From Ureibacillus massiliensis 4400831 = CIP 108448 = CCUG 49529 (lineage in GTDB: Bacteria; Bacillota; Bacilli; Bacillales_A; Planococcaceae), in the NCBI RefSeq assembly GCF_000772965.1, contig NZ_JPVQ01000010.1, forward strand, positions 40,513 through 104,512: a stretch of DNA of 64,000 nt, read 5' to 3'. The first letter of the stretch is position 1. Every line of letters begins with the position of its first letter. The notes beneath the pieces were generated by a model. The model did not search any database. It saw only the letters and a program-made list of their open reading frames with translations, and was not told where the DNA came from. The position numbers were made by a program, and so were the translations under genes. Shown here in pieces: positions 15,224-24,040 of this stretch.

Positions 15224-16228
15224 TTGACTGTAACAATATATGATGTAGCACGTGAAGCAAATGTTTCAATGGCAACTGTATCACGTGTAGTTAATGGAAA
15301 TCAAAATGTGAAGCCATCCACAAGGAAAAAAGTATTAGAAGTTATTGAAAGATTAGAATATAGACCAAACGCCGTTGCAAGAGGGTTAGCAAGTAAAAAA
15401 ACCACTACTGTAGGGGTAATTATACCTGATATTTCAAATAATATTTATGCAGAGGCAGCACGTGGAATCGAAGATATTGCAACAATGTACCGCTATAATA
15501 TTATTTTGGCGAATTCGGACCAAAATGAAGAAAAGGAATTATCATTACTTGATACAATGTATGGAAAACAAGTAGATGGTATCGTAATGATGAGTGATGC
15601 TGTAACAGAGAAATTACATAAGTCAATGGAACATTCTCCTGTACCCATCGTATTAGCAGGATCTGTTGATGATACAAATCAGTTTCCTTCTGTAAATATT
15701 GATTACTTCCAAGCTTCCTATGAGGCAATGCAACTTCTAATCAATAACGGACATACAAGGATTGCATTCTTATCCGGTCCACTGAACTATACGATTAATT
15801 CAAAATTCAAATTAGAGGCCTATAAAAAGGCACTACAAGATGCGAATATTGAACTTGATGAACGCTTAATTATATCTGAGGATGGTTCCTATGATAGTGG
15901 GTTAGAAGCGTGGGAAACATTGAGAGAGCTAGAAGCACCACCAACTGCCTTTTTTGCTGGTAGTGATGAACTAGCTATCGGAATTATTCATGGTGTTCAG
16001 GATGATGGAAAAAAAGTTCCTGACGATGTAGAAGTAATTAGTTTTGAAAACTCAAAGCTGGCAAGAATGGTTCGACCACGTTTAACAAGCGTTGTCTTTC
16101 CTCTATATGACATCGGCGCTGTTGCAATGCGTTTATTAACAAAAATCATGAACAAAGAGGACAATGTGAAAGACAAAAATGTCATCATACCTCATCGTAT
16201 AGAGACACGTCAATCTGTTAAGCTGTAA
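15224..16228 (+). CDS. ccpA: Catabolite control protein A
   Basis: CcpA is the LacI/GalR-family global regulator of carbon catabolite repression in Firmicutes; with HPr-Ser-P it binds cre sites. The N-terminus [19 protein letters not shown] is the LacI-type helix-turn-helix and hinge helix ([11 protein letters not shown]), followed by the periplasmic-binding-like core ([20 protein letters not shown]). Length 334 is standard. The start is TTG at 15224 with AAGGAGG 8 bases upstream; the longer frame from 15185 lies in the promoter. It stands alone between aroA and the convergent acuCBA operon, sharing a long bidirectional terminator with it. The motPS genes that sit near here in B. subtilis are absent. 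Confidence 0.97.
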   Translation: MTVTIYDVAREANVSMATVSRVVNGNQNVKPSTRKKVLEVIERLEYRPNAVARGLASKKTTTVGVIIPDISNNIYAEAARGIEDIATMYRYNIILANSDQNEEKELSLLDTMYGKQVDGIVMMSDAVTEKLHKSMEHSPVPIVLAGSVDDTNQFPSVNIDYFQASYEAMQLLINNGHTRIAFLSGPLNYTINSKFKLEAYKKALQDANIELDERLIISEDGSYDSGLEAWETLRELEAPPTAFFAGSDELAIGIIHGVQDDGKKVPDDVEVISFENSKLARMVRPRLTSVVFPLYDIGAVAMRLLTKIMNKEDNVKDKNVIIPHRIETRQSVKL

Positions 16229-16232
16229 ATTT

Positions 16233-16279
16233 AAAAGGTAAGCTAGTTAGAAAGATTCTTTCTAACTAGCTTACCTTTT
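16233..16279. terminator. Bidirectional terminator of ccpA and acuABC
   Basis: A perfect 22-bp stem (16233-16254 with 16258-16279) closes a 3-base loop and ends in A and T runs on both sides. It overlaps nothing coding and serves both convergent units. Confidence 0.92.
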
Positions 16280-16280
16280 T

Positions 16281-17447
16281 TCATCTTGCTTTGTTTTTTT
16301 CATTACGAATGATATGTAAAGCTTTTTTTAACATTTGTTCATTTTTTTCTTCAATTTCCGTTTTTCTTGGAATTGGTTCGTATAATGGGTTTGGGTCCTC
16401 CCATGTTGGAATGAAAGGTACCGGTGACTTACCTTGCCACTTATTTAGCCATTCCTTTGGTAGAGGTCCGGTAGGTGTAGCCAAATCATTCATTTCTGTC
16501 CAAATATAAGACCATGCTCTAGGTACTACCCGCCAAATATCATAGCCTCCACCTCCGACTGCAATCCATCGTCCATCACAATACTTGTGTGCTAATCTAT
16601 GTGCGATTTTCGGTATTTCACGATAAATATTCATAGTACCGTATAAATGTGTAAGTGGATCAAAATAATGGGCATCTGCACCGTTTTGAGTAAACACAAC
16701 ATCAGGCTTAAAAAATTCAAAAACCTCGTTCATGGCTTCCTCGTATATGTTTAAAAAGCTATCATCTTCAGTAAAGGCATCGATAGGAAAGTTAAAGGAT
16801 GTGCCATATCCTTGCCCGTTTCCGCGTTCAGTAACATTACCTGTTCCGGGAAATAAGTATCTTCCTGTTTCATGAATCGAAAGGGTGCAAACATTGGGGT
16901 CATCATAAAATGCCCATTGAACTCCGTCACCGTGATGTGCATCCGTATCAATATATAAAACTCGGACATTATATTTTTTTTGCATATAATGGATTGCTAT
17001 ACTGCTATCATTATAGATGCAAAATCCAGAGGCGCGTCCATGAAAACCATGATGTAAGCCTCCACCGAGATTAAGGGCATGTTTGCTTTTTGCTTGCATT
17101 ACAGAATCAACCGCCTGTAAAGTACCACCGACGAGCAGTGCACTTGCTTCATGCATATTTTCAAAAATGGGTGTATCTTCCGTACCAATTCCATAGTTCT
17201 CTGCAATTTGCGGATCAATTAAGCCTTTCCCAGCTTTTTTTACTATGTCAATATACTTTTCATCATGCGCCAGGGCAATTTCCTCATCGGTAGCCATTCT
17301 TGCGGGGATAATATCATCATCCTTTAAGGCACCTATACTTTTCAGTAAATCCATCGTTAATAGTAATCTTTGATGATTGAAGGGATGAGAATCAGAAAAT
17401 TTATATCCGAGTTGTTCAGGTGAGTATACGAAGACAGCGTTTTTCAT
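16281..17447 (-). CDS. acuC: Protein deacetylase AcuC
   Basis: AcuC is a class I-type zinc deacetylase that removes the acetyl group from acetyl-CoA synthetase (AcsA) and so reactivates it. Zinc-site and active-site motifs are visible: GGGLHHGFHGRASGFC (His pair), YIDTDAHHGDGVQ (Asp/His ligands) and GADAHYFDPL. Length is 388 residues. The start at 17447 overlaps the acuB stop in an ATGA, giving translational coupling; a longer frame to 17474 lies inside acuB. It is the third gene of the acuA-acuB-acuC operon read leftward. The residue pattern is complete, so the enzyme should be active. Confidence 0.95.
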   Translation of the reverse strand: MKNAVFVYSPEQLGYKFSDSHPFNHQRLLLTMDLLKSIGALKDDDIIPARMATDEEIALAHDEKYIDIVKKAGKGLIDPQIAENYGIGTEDTPIFENMHEASALLVGGTLQAVDSVMQAKSKHALNLGGGLHHGFHGRASGFCIYNDSSIAIHYMQKKYNVRVLYIDTDAHHGDGVQWAFYDDPNVCTLSIHETGRYLFPGTGNVTERGNGQGYGTSFNFPIDAFTEDDSFLNIYEEAMNEVFEFFKPDVVFTQNGADAHYFDPLTHLYGTMNIYREIPKIAHRLAHKYCDGRWIAVGGGGYDIWRVVPRAWSYIWTEMNDLATPTGPLPKEWLNKWQGKSPVPFIPTWEDPNPLYEPIPRKTEIEEKNEQMLKKALHIIRNEKNKAR

Positions 17448-18091
17448 TGTGTAATACCTGGAAGATTTGGCCAAAGCACGTCAAATCCTGCTTTCTTTAA
17501 ATCTTCAATAATCATAAGGGGATTTAAAATTTGAACTCGGATTGTAATAATTTTATAATCTCTTTTTTTAGAATCAGGGAACACTAGCACACTTAATACA
17601 TTTGCTTTATGGTTTTTAAATATGTGCAGTATATCTGACAAAATTCCTGATCGATCCTTCACCCTTATATCAATCTTAGAAGATGGTTTATTCGCTCCTG
17701 TTAGCTCAATATATGTATAAAGCAAATCAGATGATGTAACGATGCCAACAAGCTGACCACCAGATACAATTGGAATACAGCTGATTTGCATATCATAAAA
17801 AGTAAGTGCAATTTCTTCAACAAAGTCTAGTGGATGACCGACGATCACCTCTTTAATCATCATATTTTCGATATTTTCTTCATAAATAGAAATAGTTGGA
17901 TCAGCTTGTAAATTAGAGGGAAGTGCGTTTTTTATTGTATTTGAAGTGACAAGACCGACTAATTTTTTATCATTATCAATAATTGGTATATGTCGGATAC
18001 TTTTCTCCTTCATCAATCGTAAAGCATCTCGAACTGTATTTTTAGGTGAAAGGGTTAAAACATCCGTCTTCATAATTTCTTCGATAATCAT
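17444..18091 (-). CDS. acuB: AcuB, CBS-pair and ACT-domain protein
   Basis: A 215-residue soluble protein with two CBS motifs (about residues 1-60 and 75-135; LTLSPKNTVRDALRLM, IPIVSGGQLVGIVTSSDLL) and a C-terminal ACT-like domain (about 140-210; KIDIRVKDRSGILSDILHIF). CBS pairs bind adenine nucleotides and ACT domains bind small ligands such as amino acids. AcuB sits between the acetyltransferase AcuA and the deacetylase AcuC, so it is likely to tune the acetylation cycle of AcsA, but its biochemical role is not established. It is 15 bases from acuA and overlaps acuC by four. Confidence 0.93.
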   Translation of the reverse strand: MIIEEIMKTDVLTLSPKNTVRDALRLMKEKSIRHIPIIDNDKKLVGLVTSNTIKNALPSNLQADPTISIYEENIENMMIKEVIVGHPLDFVEEIALTFYDMQISCIPIVSGGQLVGIVTSSDLLYTYIELTGANKPSSKIDIRVKDRSGILSDILHIFKNHKANVLSVLVFPDSKKRDYKIITIRVQILNPLMIIEDLKKAGFDVLWPNLPGITQ

Positions 18092-18106
18092 ATTCTTACC
18101 CCCTTT

Positions 18107-18739
18107 TTAATACATAAATCTATTTTTAAATCGTAATCTATCGAATCTTTCAAGTGTATCCTCATTAACTCGTTTCCCAATGCGGGCCATAAGACAATTA
18201 GCAGGGTGAGAAGTAATTTCTGGGTCGTCTGTTGCATAAGGTTCAAAACCAACAGAACTCATAAGACGTTCCATCATTTTACGATATTCCCAAACATTTA
18301 AGCCAGAACCCTTTAAATCCCAATGCCAATAATATTCAGTTGTAATAACTAAATAATCTTCCATATGATCATCAATAAAAGAGACTTCTAAAAGTCTTTT
18401 ACCTACTCCACATCCCCTATAAGAAGGAATAATTTCAATGGCACCAAGTTCAATCATATTTTCGATTTTATCTTCAGACCATCTTTCAAGTGGGTCGGGA
18501 TACAAGTATGTGACATAACCTACAACTAAACTTTCTTTTCGGCTTATAAAAATTCGGCCTTCTTCAAGTTCTGCTATTTCTACTAAAGCTTTTTTTTGCT
18601 GTTCTGGAGGTCTAAAAGAAGTTAATCCCTCATGAAATGTATATTTAGAAAGTTGTTCTGGAGTTACGGGTCCTTCGATAACAATAAGTCCATTTTGTGT
18701 CTCCATTTCAACGCTATAAAAATTTTTAATATGTTCCAT
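18107..18739 (-). CDS. acuA: Protein acetyltransferase AcuA
   Basis: AcuA is a GNAT-fold enzyme that acetylates, and thereby inactivates, acetyl-CoA synthetase on its C-terminal catalytic lysine. The acetyl-CoA loop R-x-x-G-x-G/A appears as SYRGCGVGKRLLE near residues 120-133, and the neighbouring YLYPDPLERWSEDK, TTEYYWHWDLKGSG and SSVGFEPYATDDPEI blocks match B. subtilis AcuA along the whole length. I start at 18739 (MEHIKNFY), the position matching the family; an in-frame ATG at 18763 adds eight residues. The gene is divergent from acsA, its substrate, with a shared 228-base regulatory region. Confidence 0.95.
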   Translation of the reverse strand: MEHIKNFYSVEMETQNGLIVIEGPVTPEQLSKYTFHEGLTSFRPPEQQKKALVEIAELEEGRIFISRKESLVVGYVTYLYPDPLERWSEDKIENMIELGAIEIIPSYRGCGVGKRLLEVSFIDDHMEDYLVITTEYYWHWDLKGSGLNVWEYRKMMERLMSSVGFEPYATDDPEITSHPANCLMARIGKRVNEDTLERFDRLRFKNRFMY

Positions 18740-18967
18740 TTTACCCAAACACCACCTGGACATGATACTACCATTATATATTAATTAATGCGCGAAAAAG
18801 CTCGCTTTTGCAGAAAAATGTGAAAAATTTAAAAAATAAAATTATTTTGCCTATAGTATTACATTTATTGTAAAATGTATGTATGTTTTAACTTTGAACG
18901 CAGGGATGTACGTTTTAAAGTTAAAACTTTATTTTATAGCAAAATTATATAGAAAGGGGTAATTTTT
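18740..18967. promoter_or_regulatory. acuA-acsA divergent control region with inverted repeats
   Basis: The region contains a perfect 11-bp inverted repeat GTTTTAACTTT (18885-18895) / AAAGTTAAAAC (18917-18927), extended inwards by GAACG/CGTTTT, and a smaller ACATTT/AAATGT repeat at 18861-18878. Both lie in or near the acsA 5' leader. No good cre consensus could be found by eye, although this operon pair is under CcpA control in B. subtilis. The repeat may be an operator or an RNA hairpin. Confidence 0.5.
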
Positions 18968-20695
18968 ATGGGGATGAAAATTACAGACAGATTAGTTGCA
19001 GATGTCGGTGATCATCATTTGAAAAATTATGATGAGACTGTAGCGACTTTCAATTGGGGAACAGTTGAAAAGGCATTTAGTTGGTATACAACGGGGAAGC
19101 TAAATGCTGCATATGAAGCAATTGATCGTCATACAGAAGGTTTTAGGAAAGATAAAATTGCACTTTATTTTGATGACGGTAATCGAAAGGAAAGCTATTC
19201 CTTTAACGAAATGAAGATGATGACGAATAAAGCTGCAAATGTTTTTAAAGAGTTTTCGAGCTTGCAAAAAGGTGATCGTTTATTTGTATTTTTACCAAGA
19301 ACACCTGAGCTATATTTTGCACTACTTGGTGCTATTAAAATGGGTGTTATTGTTGGCCCATTGTTTGAAGCATTTATGGAAGGTGCAGTTTATGATCGAC
19401 TTTCAGATAGTCAGGCAAAAGTTGTTGTAACAACGAAGTCATTACTAAGTCGTATACCAATTGACAAACTTCCAAATTTAGAAAAGATTTTTGTTGTTGG
19501 GGATGAGGTAGAGGAAACTGACAAAATAGTCAGCTTTAAAGAGAAGCTAGATCAAGCTTCACCAAATTTTGAAATTGTATGGGTAGATCGAGAAGATGGA
19601 ATGTTACTTCATTATACGTCAGGATCTACTGGGGCCCCTAAAGGAGTGCTTCATGTTCACAATGCAATGATTCAACAATACCAAACAGCACAATGGGTAT
19701 TAGATTTAAAAGATGAGGATATCTATTGGTGTACTGCTGACCCTGGATGGGTAACGGGTACTGCTTATGGTATTTTTGGCCCTTGGTTAAATGGAGTAAC
19801 CAACCTTATTGTAGGTGGTAGATTTACACCACAAGCTTGGTATGGTGCAATAGAAAAATATGGTGTAACAGTTTGGTATAGTGCACCAACTGCTTTTCGT
19901 ATGCTAATGGGTGCTGGTACTAGTGTTCTAGAAGGATATAATCTGTCTTCACTTCGTCATGTGTTATCGGTTGGGGAACCGTTGAATCCAGAAGTCATTC
20001 GTTGGGGAATGGATGAACTTGGACATCGAATACATGATACATGGTGGATGACTGAAACAGGTGCACATATGATATGTAACTACCCTACAATGGACATTAA
20101 GCCAGGTTCAATGGGTAAACCGATTCCAGGAGTACAGGCGGCAATCGTTGATGATGAAGGTAATGAGTTACCACCATTTACAATGGGGAATTTAGCTCTT
20201 CGTAAAGGTTGGCCTTCGATGATGCGTGCAATTTGGGGGAATCCAAGCAGATATGAATCGTACTTCTTAAAAGGTGAATGGTATGTTTCAGGAGACTCAG
20301 CCTATACGGATGAGGATGGTTATTTTTGGTTCCAAGGTCGTATTGATGATGTCATTATGACTTCTGGAGAGCGCGTAGGCCCATTTGAAGTAGAAAGTAA
20401 ATTATTAGAACATCCTGATGTTGTAGAAGCAGGTGTTATTGGTAAACCTGACCCAGTACGTGGTGAAATTATTAAAGCATTTATTGCATTACGAGAAGGT
20501 GTCGAACCATCAGACGAACTTGCAGAAGAAATTCGTAATTTTGTAAAAACAGGTTTAGCAGCACATTCTGCACCACGTGAAATTGAATTTAAAGACAAAT
20601 TACCAAAAACCCGTAGTGGTAAAATCATGCGTCGCGTATTAAAAGCATGGGAATTGAACTTACCAACTGGTGATTTATCTACAATGGAAGACTAA
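18968..20695 (+). CDS. acsA: Acetyl-CoA synthetase AcsA
   Basis: AcsA converts acetate, ATP and CoA to acetyl-CoA via acetyl-AMP. It is an ANL-family adenylating enzyme of 575 residues: P-loop-like YTSGSTGAPKGV near residue 216, acetate-pocket region WCTADPGWVTGTAYG, TWWMTETGAHM, the hinge GRIDDVIMTSGERVGP and the C-terminal catalytic lysine in TRSGKIMRR (Lys about 552). That lysine is the one acetylated by AcuA and deacetylated by AcuC, which are encoded divergently. The start ATG 18968 follows AAAGGGG. It is transcribed alone and ends at a terminator. All expected motifs are intact. Confidence 0.96.
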   Translation: MGMKITDRLVADVGDHHLKNYDETVATFNWGTVEKAFSWYTTGKLNAAYEAIDRHTEGFRKDKIALYFDDGNRKESYSFNEMKMMTNKAANVFKEFSSLQKGDRLFVFLPRTPELYFALLGAIKMGVIVGPLFEAFMEGAVYDRLSDSQAKVVVTTKSLLSRIPIDKLPNLEKIFVVGDEVEETDKIVSFKEKLDQASPNFEIVWVDREDGMLLHYTSGSTGAPKGVLHVHNAMIQQYQTAQWVLDLKDEDIYWCTADPGWVTGTAYGIFGPWLNGVTNLIVGGRFTPQAWYGAIEKYGVTVWYSAPTAFRMLMGAGTSVLEGYNLSSLRHVLSVGEPLNPEVIRWGMDELGHRIHDTWWMTETGAHMICNYPTMDIKPGSMGKPIPGVQAAIVDDEGNELPPFTMGNLALRKGWPSMMRAIWGNPSRYESYFLKGEWYVSGDSAYTDEDGYFWFQGRIDDVIMTSGERVGPFEVESKLLEHPDVVEAGVIGKPDPVRGEIIKAFIALREGVEPSDELAEEIRNFVKTGLAAHSAPREIEFKDKLPKTRSGKIMRRVLKAWELNLPTGDLSTMED

Positions 20696-20774
20696 TAGTT
20701 TTTTTTATTTTGATTGTGAAAAAAATAACATGCTGATTCCGTTGGGATTAATAATTATACAAATGTAAATATGA

Positions 20775-20817
20775 GAACTCTTAAGTTGTTGTGTATCAAC
20801 ACTTTTGGGTTCTTTTT
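20775..20817 (+). terminator. Terminator of acsA
   Basis: GAACTC pairs with GGGTTC, with an inner GTTG/CAAC stem, followed by a T run. Confidence 0.75.
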
Positions 20818-20945
20818 ATTTTGTATTAAAATTATATCAAAAAAACTTATATATCAACGGAATATGATGTGAATATAAAAAGGACTAGGGATTATTTGAA
20901 AGGGAGATTTTGTAAAAATAAAAATATAAATATATAAAAATACAG

Positions 20946-20974
20946 TTGACTTAATAAATATACAGTCTTATACT
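20946..20974 (+). promoter_or_regulatory. Sigma-A promoter of argCJBD
   Basis: TTGACT, 17 bases, TATACT. The AT-rich repeats around and upstream of it (20925-20965) could hold an ARG box for an ArgR/AhrC repressor, but I cannot fix one with confidence. Confidence 0.8.
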
Positions 20975-21003
20975 TACTGTATCTTGTTTTAGAGGTGAAT
21001 CGA

Positions 21004-22038
21004 ATGAAAGTTGGAATTATAGGGGCAACGGGTTATGGAGGATTAGAATTAATTCGTTTTTTACACAATCATCCGGAGGTGGAGAAAATTGATTTATTCA
21101 CTTCTTCAGATGAAGGGACTGTATTTTCATCACGATTTGGTCATTTACTAACAATCCATGACGAACCATTGAAAAAAATAGGCGTAAATACACTATCAAA
21201 TTTTGATGTTATTTTTACAAGTACACCTTCGGGGGTAACAAGTAAGCTATTACCTCCACTTGTTGGTGTCGGACCAAAATTAATTGATTTATCAGGTGAC
21301 TATCGTTTGAAAAATCCACACGACTATGAGAAGTGGTACAAAAAAGATTCAGCTCCAACTGAATTGCTTAAAGATAGTGTTTATGGATTAACTGAATGGA
21401 ACGAAGAAGAAGTAAAAAAAGCTAGTTTAATAGCAAATCCAGGATGTTACCCGACTGCTGTATTATTATCCATTTTACCTTTTATAAAAGAAAAACTGAT
21501 TGATCCGAGTTATCTAATTATTGATGCAAAAAGCGGAATTTCTGGTGCGGGAAATAAACCATCCCAAGCAACACATTTTAGTGAAGCGAATGAAAATTTT
21601 TCTATATACAAAATAAATGAACATCAGCATATTCCAGAAATTGAGCAAGCAATAGACTTGTTTGCAGGAGTAAAAACAACGATTTCATTTAATACGCATC
21701 TTGTTCCCATGACAAGAGGAATTTTGGCTACTACCTATGCTCCAATATTTGAAGGGGTTACGGAAGAACAACTAATTGACTGTTTACTAGATACGTATAA
21801 AAATAATCCATTTGTTAGAATCGTGACAGATGTAAATTCAATAGGAACGAACCGAGTAAAAGGATCTAATTTCTGTGATATTTTAGTGAAATTAGATAAG
21901 CGAACGAACCGTGTAACAATCATTGGTGTAATAGATAATTTAGTGAAAGGTGCTGCAGGGCAAGCAATTCAAAATATGAACGTACAATTTGGATTACCTC
22001 AAACGGATGGATTGGATGTAGTACCACTATTTATTTAA
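21004..22038 (+). CDS. argC: N-acetyl-gamma-glutamyl-phosphate reductase
   Basis: ArgC reduces N-acetyl-glutamyl phosphate with NADPH in arginine synthesis. The Rossmann start MKVGIIGATGYGGLELIRF, the catalytic cysteine region ANPGCYPTAVLLS and KSGISGAGNKPS are diagnostic. I start at ATG 21004; AGAGGTG (20991-20997) is its ribosome binding site, and the GTG at 20995 is part of that site. Length 344 is normal. It is the first gene of argC-argJ-argB-argD. Confidence 0.95.
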   Translation: MKVGIIGATGYGGLELIRFLHNHPEVEKIDLFTSSDEGTVFSSRFGHLLTIHDEPLKKIGVNTLSNFDVIFTSTPSGVTSKLLPPLVGVGPKLIDLSGDYRLKNPHDYEKWYKKDSAPTELLKDSVYGLTEWNEEEVKKASLIANPGCYPTAVLLSILPFIKEKLIDPSYLIIDAKSGISGAGNKPSQATHFSEANENFSIYKINEHQHIPEIEQAIDLFAGVKTTISFNTHLVPMTRGILATTYAPIFEGVTEEQLIDCLLDTYKNNPFVRIVTDVNSIGTNRVKGSNFCDILVKLDKRTNRVTIIGVIDNLVKGAAGQAIQNMNVQFGLPQTDGLDVVPLFI

Positions 22039-22071
22039 CAAAACTAGGGGAATTTAGAGGAGGAAAATAAT

Positions 22072-23298
22072 GTGTCAAAGGTTAGCTATGAGTTAAAAAG
22101 ACTTTCAAGCAAAAACATTGTTTCACCAAAAGGTTTTAAAGCAGCCGGTATTCATTGTGGGATTAAACATAAGAAGAAAGATTTAGCAATGTTGGTTAGC
22201 GATGTTCCTGCAAGTGTTGCAGGTGTCTTTACAACCAATGCTGTGCAAGCAGCACCTTTAACGGTGACAAAGGAAGTTGTTTATAAAAATGGGAAGATGC
22301 AAGCACTTATTGTAAACTCAGGGAATGCCAATGCATGTACTGGAAAGCAAGGACTTGCAGATGCAATTGAAATGCAACAGTTAGCTGCAAATAAATTAGG
22401 AATCGATCCAATCTTAGTTGGGGTTGCTTCAACTGGCGTAATAGGCGAAATTATGAAAATGGAACCTGTACGTAGTGGAATTAATAAAATAGAGCTCGGT
22501 GATTCTTTAGAGAATGCGATTGATTTTTCTCAAGCCATTATGACAACGGATACAGTGATGAAAAATACAACTTACAGTACAACAATTGATGGCTATGAAG
22601 TCATTATTTCAGGTAGTGCTAAAGGCTCGGGAATGATCGAACCAAATATGGCAACCATGCTAGGATTTATCACGACAGACGCAAATATTGATTCGGAAAA
22701 TTTACAGTATGCATTGTCTAAAATAACGGATTTAACATTTAATGCAATTACTGTTGATGGTGATACATCAACTAATGATACAGTGCTTGTTATGGCAAAT
22801 GGTTTAGCAGGAAACGATCCATTATCACCACTACATCCTGATTGGACTAATTTCTATGAAGCTTTAAAAGCTACATGTGAGGATTTAGCAAAATCTATCG
22901 CAAGAGATGGTGAAGGGGCAACGAAATTAATAGAAGTTGAAGTTGATGGTGCGATTTCAGATGAAGAGGCTCGTAAAATTGCAAAAACAGTGGTTGGATC
23001 ACCTTTAGTGAAAACAGCTGTATTTGGTTGCGATGCAAATTGGGGTCGTATTATCGCAGCTGTTGGATATAGTGGAGCAACTGTTGATCCAGAAAAAATC
23101 ACGATTAAAATTGGCAATGCATTACTGGTTGAAAACGGTGAACCTGTCCCGTTTTCAGAGGACGAATTAATCCAAATTCTGAAGGCAAATGAAGTGAAAA
23201 TTTATGTGTCATTAGAACAAGGAGCTGGACATGGATTAGCATGGGGGTGTGATTTAACATATGACTACGTTCAAATCAACGCATCATACCGCTCGTAA
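22072..23298 (+). CDS. argJ: Bifunctional glutamate N-acetyltransferase ArgJ
   Basis: ArgJ transfers the acetyl group from N-acetylornithine to glutamate, and in the bifunctional form also uses acetyl-CoA, closing the acetyl cycle of arginine synthesis. It is made as a precursor that cleaves itself before a threonine: the ATMLGFITTDA motif is visible near residues 195-205. Other family blocks are VNSGNANACTG and DGDTSTNDTVL. The start is GTG 22072 with AGGAGG 8 bases upstream. Length 408. The 3' end overlaps argB by 38 bases. Presence of argJ and absence of argE/argA nearby is the usual cyclic pathway. Confidence 0.95.
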   Translation: MSKVSYELKRLSSKNIVSPKGFKAAGIHCGIKHKKKDLAMLVSDVPASVAGVFTTNAVQAAPLTVTKEVVYKNGKMQALIVNSGNANACTGKQGLADAIEMQQLAANKLGIDPILVGVASTGVIGEIMKMEPVRSGINKIELGDSLENAIDFSQAIMTTDTVMKNTTYSTTIDGYEVIISGSAKGSGMIEPNMATMLGFITTDANIDSENLQYALSKITDLTFNAITVDGDTSTNDTVLVMANGLAGNDPLSPLHPDWTNFYEALKATCEDLAKSIARDGEGATKLIEVEVDGAISDEEARKIAKTVVGSPLVKTAVFGCDANWGRIIAAVGYSGATVDPEKITIKIGNALLVENGEPVPFSEDELIQILKANEVKIYVSLEQGAGHGLAWGCDLTYDYVQINASYRS

Positions 23299-24040
23299 AA
23301 CGATTGTCGTAAAACTTGGGGGAAGTACATTAGAAGGCTTAAATGAGGCCTTCTTTTCCAATTTTAAGAAATTACAGGAACAAGGTTACGATATGATTAT
23401 TACACACGGTGGAGGCCCTGCGATTAATAGAGAGTTAGAAAAACAACAAGTTGATTCACATACACTAAATGGGATTCGTGTCACAAATAAAGATGCCATG
23501 GAAATCGTACAATCTACCCTCATTGGTAAAGTTAACCCAAAGCTTGTTTACGAATTAAATAACGCAGGAATCCCGTCCATCGGCTTAAATGGCTTTGATA
23601 ATTTTTTACTTAAAGCGGAATTTTTAGATGAAGGTATATATGGACTTGTCGGTGAAGTAACAAAAGTGAATACGGATTTACTCTTTACACTGATTCGAAA
23701 TGGAATTGTGCCAGTTATTGCATGTGTCGGGATTAATCATGAAGGGCAAGTACTAAACATCAATGGAGACACTGTAGCTTGTTCGGTAGCACTAGCAGTT
23801 CAAGCAAACAGTTTATTGCTTGTAACAGATGTCGCTGGAATTCGTATAGATGATGAATTTCAACAGTTAGCAACACCGTCTCAAATTGAACGGTGGATAG
23901 ATGAGGAACAAATTTACGGTGGTATGATTCCGAAGGTGAGAGGTGCACTGAATGTGCTGAATCAAGGAGTGCCATCAGTACAAATTGTTAACGAACATTT
24001 AATAGGCACAACTATCATTCGTGAGGAGCAAATGAGATGA
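23261..24040 (+). CDS. argB: N-acetylglutamate kinase
   Basis: ArgB phosphorylates N-acetylglutamate. The amino-acid-kinase fold is shown by VVKLGGSTLEG (phosphate loop), THGGGPAINRELEK, LNGIRVTNKDAME, GLVGEV and the C-terminal YGGMIPKVRGALNVL. The start ATG 23261 lies within the end of argJ, and the stop overlaps argD by four bases (ATGA), so it is tightly coupled. It lacks the long N-terminal helix of arginine-inhibited kinases, so feedback inhibition probably acts elsewhere; that is an inference. Length 259. Confidence 0.95.
   Translation: MTTFKSTHHTARKTIVVKLGGSTLEGLNEAFFSNFKKLQEQGYDMIITHGGGPAINRELEKQQVDSHTLNGIRVTNKDAMEIVQSTLIGKVNPKLVYELNNAGIPSIGLNGFDNFLLKAEFLDEGIYGLVGEVTKVNTDLLFTLIRNGIVPVIACVGINHEGQVLNINGDTVACSVALAVQANSLLLVTDVAGIRIDDEFQQLATPSQIERWIDEEQIYGGMIPKVRGALNVLNQGVPSVQIVNEHLIGTTIIREEQMR

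Noticed and set aside
18770..18820. GCGAAAAAGCTCGCTTTTGC as a cre site upstream of acuA
   Set aside because: It is partly palindromic but does not fit TGWAANCGNTNWCA in any register.
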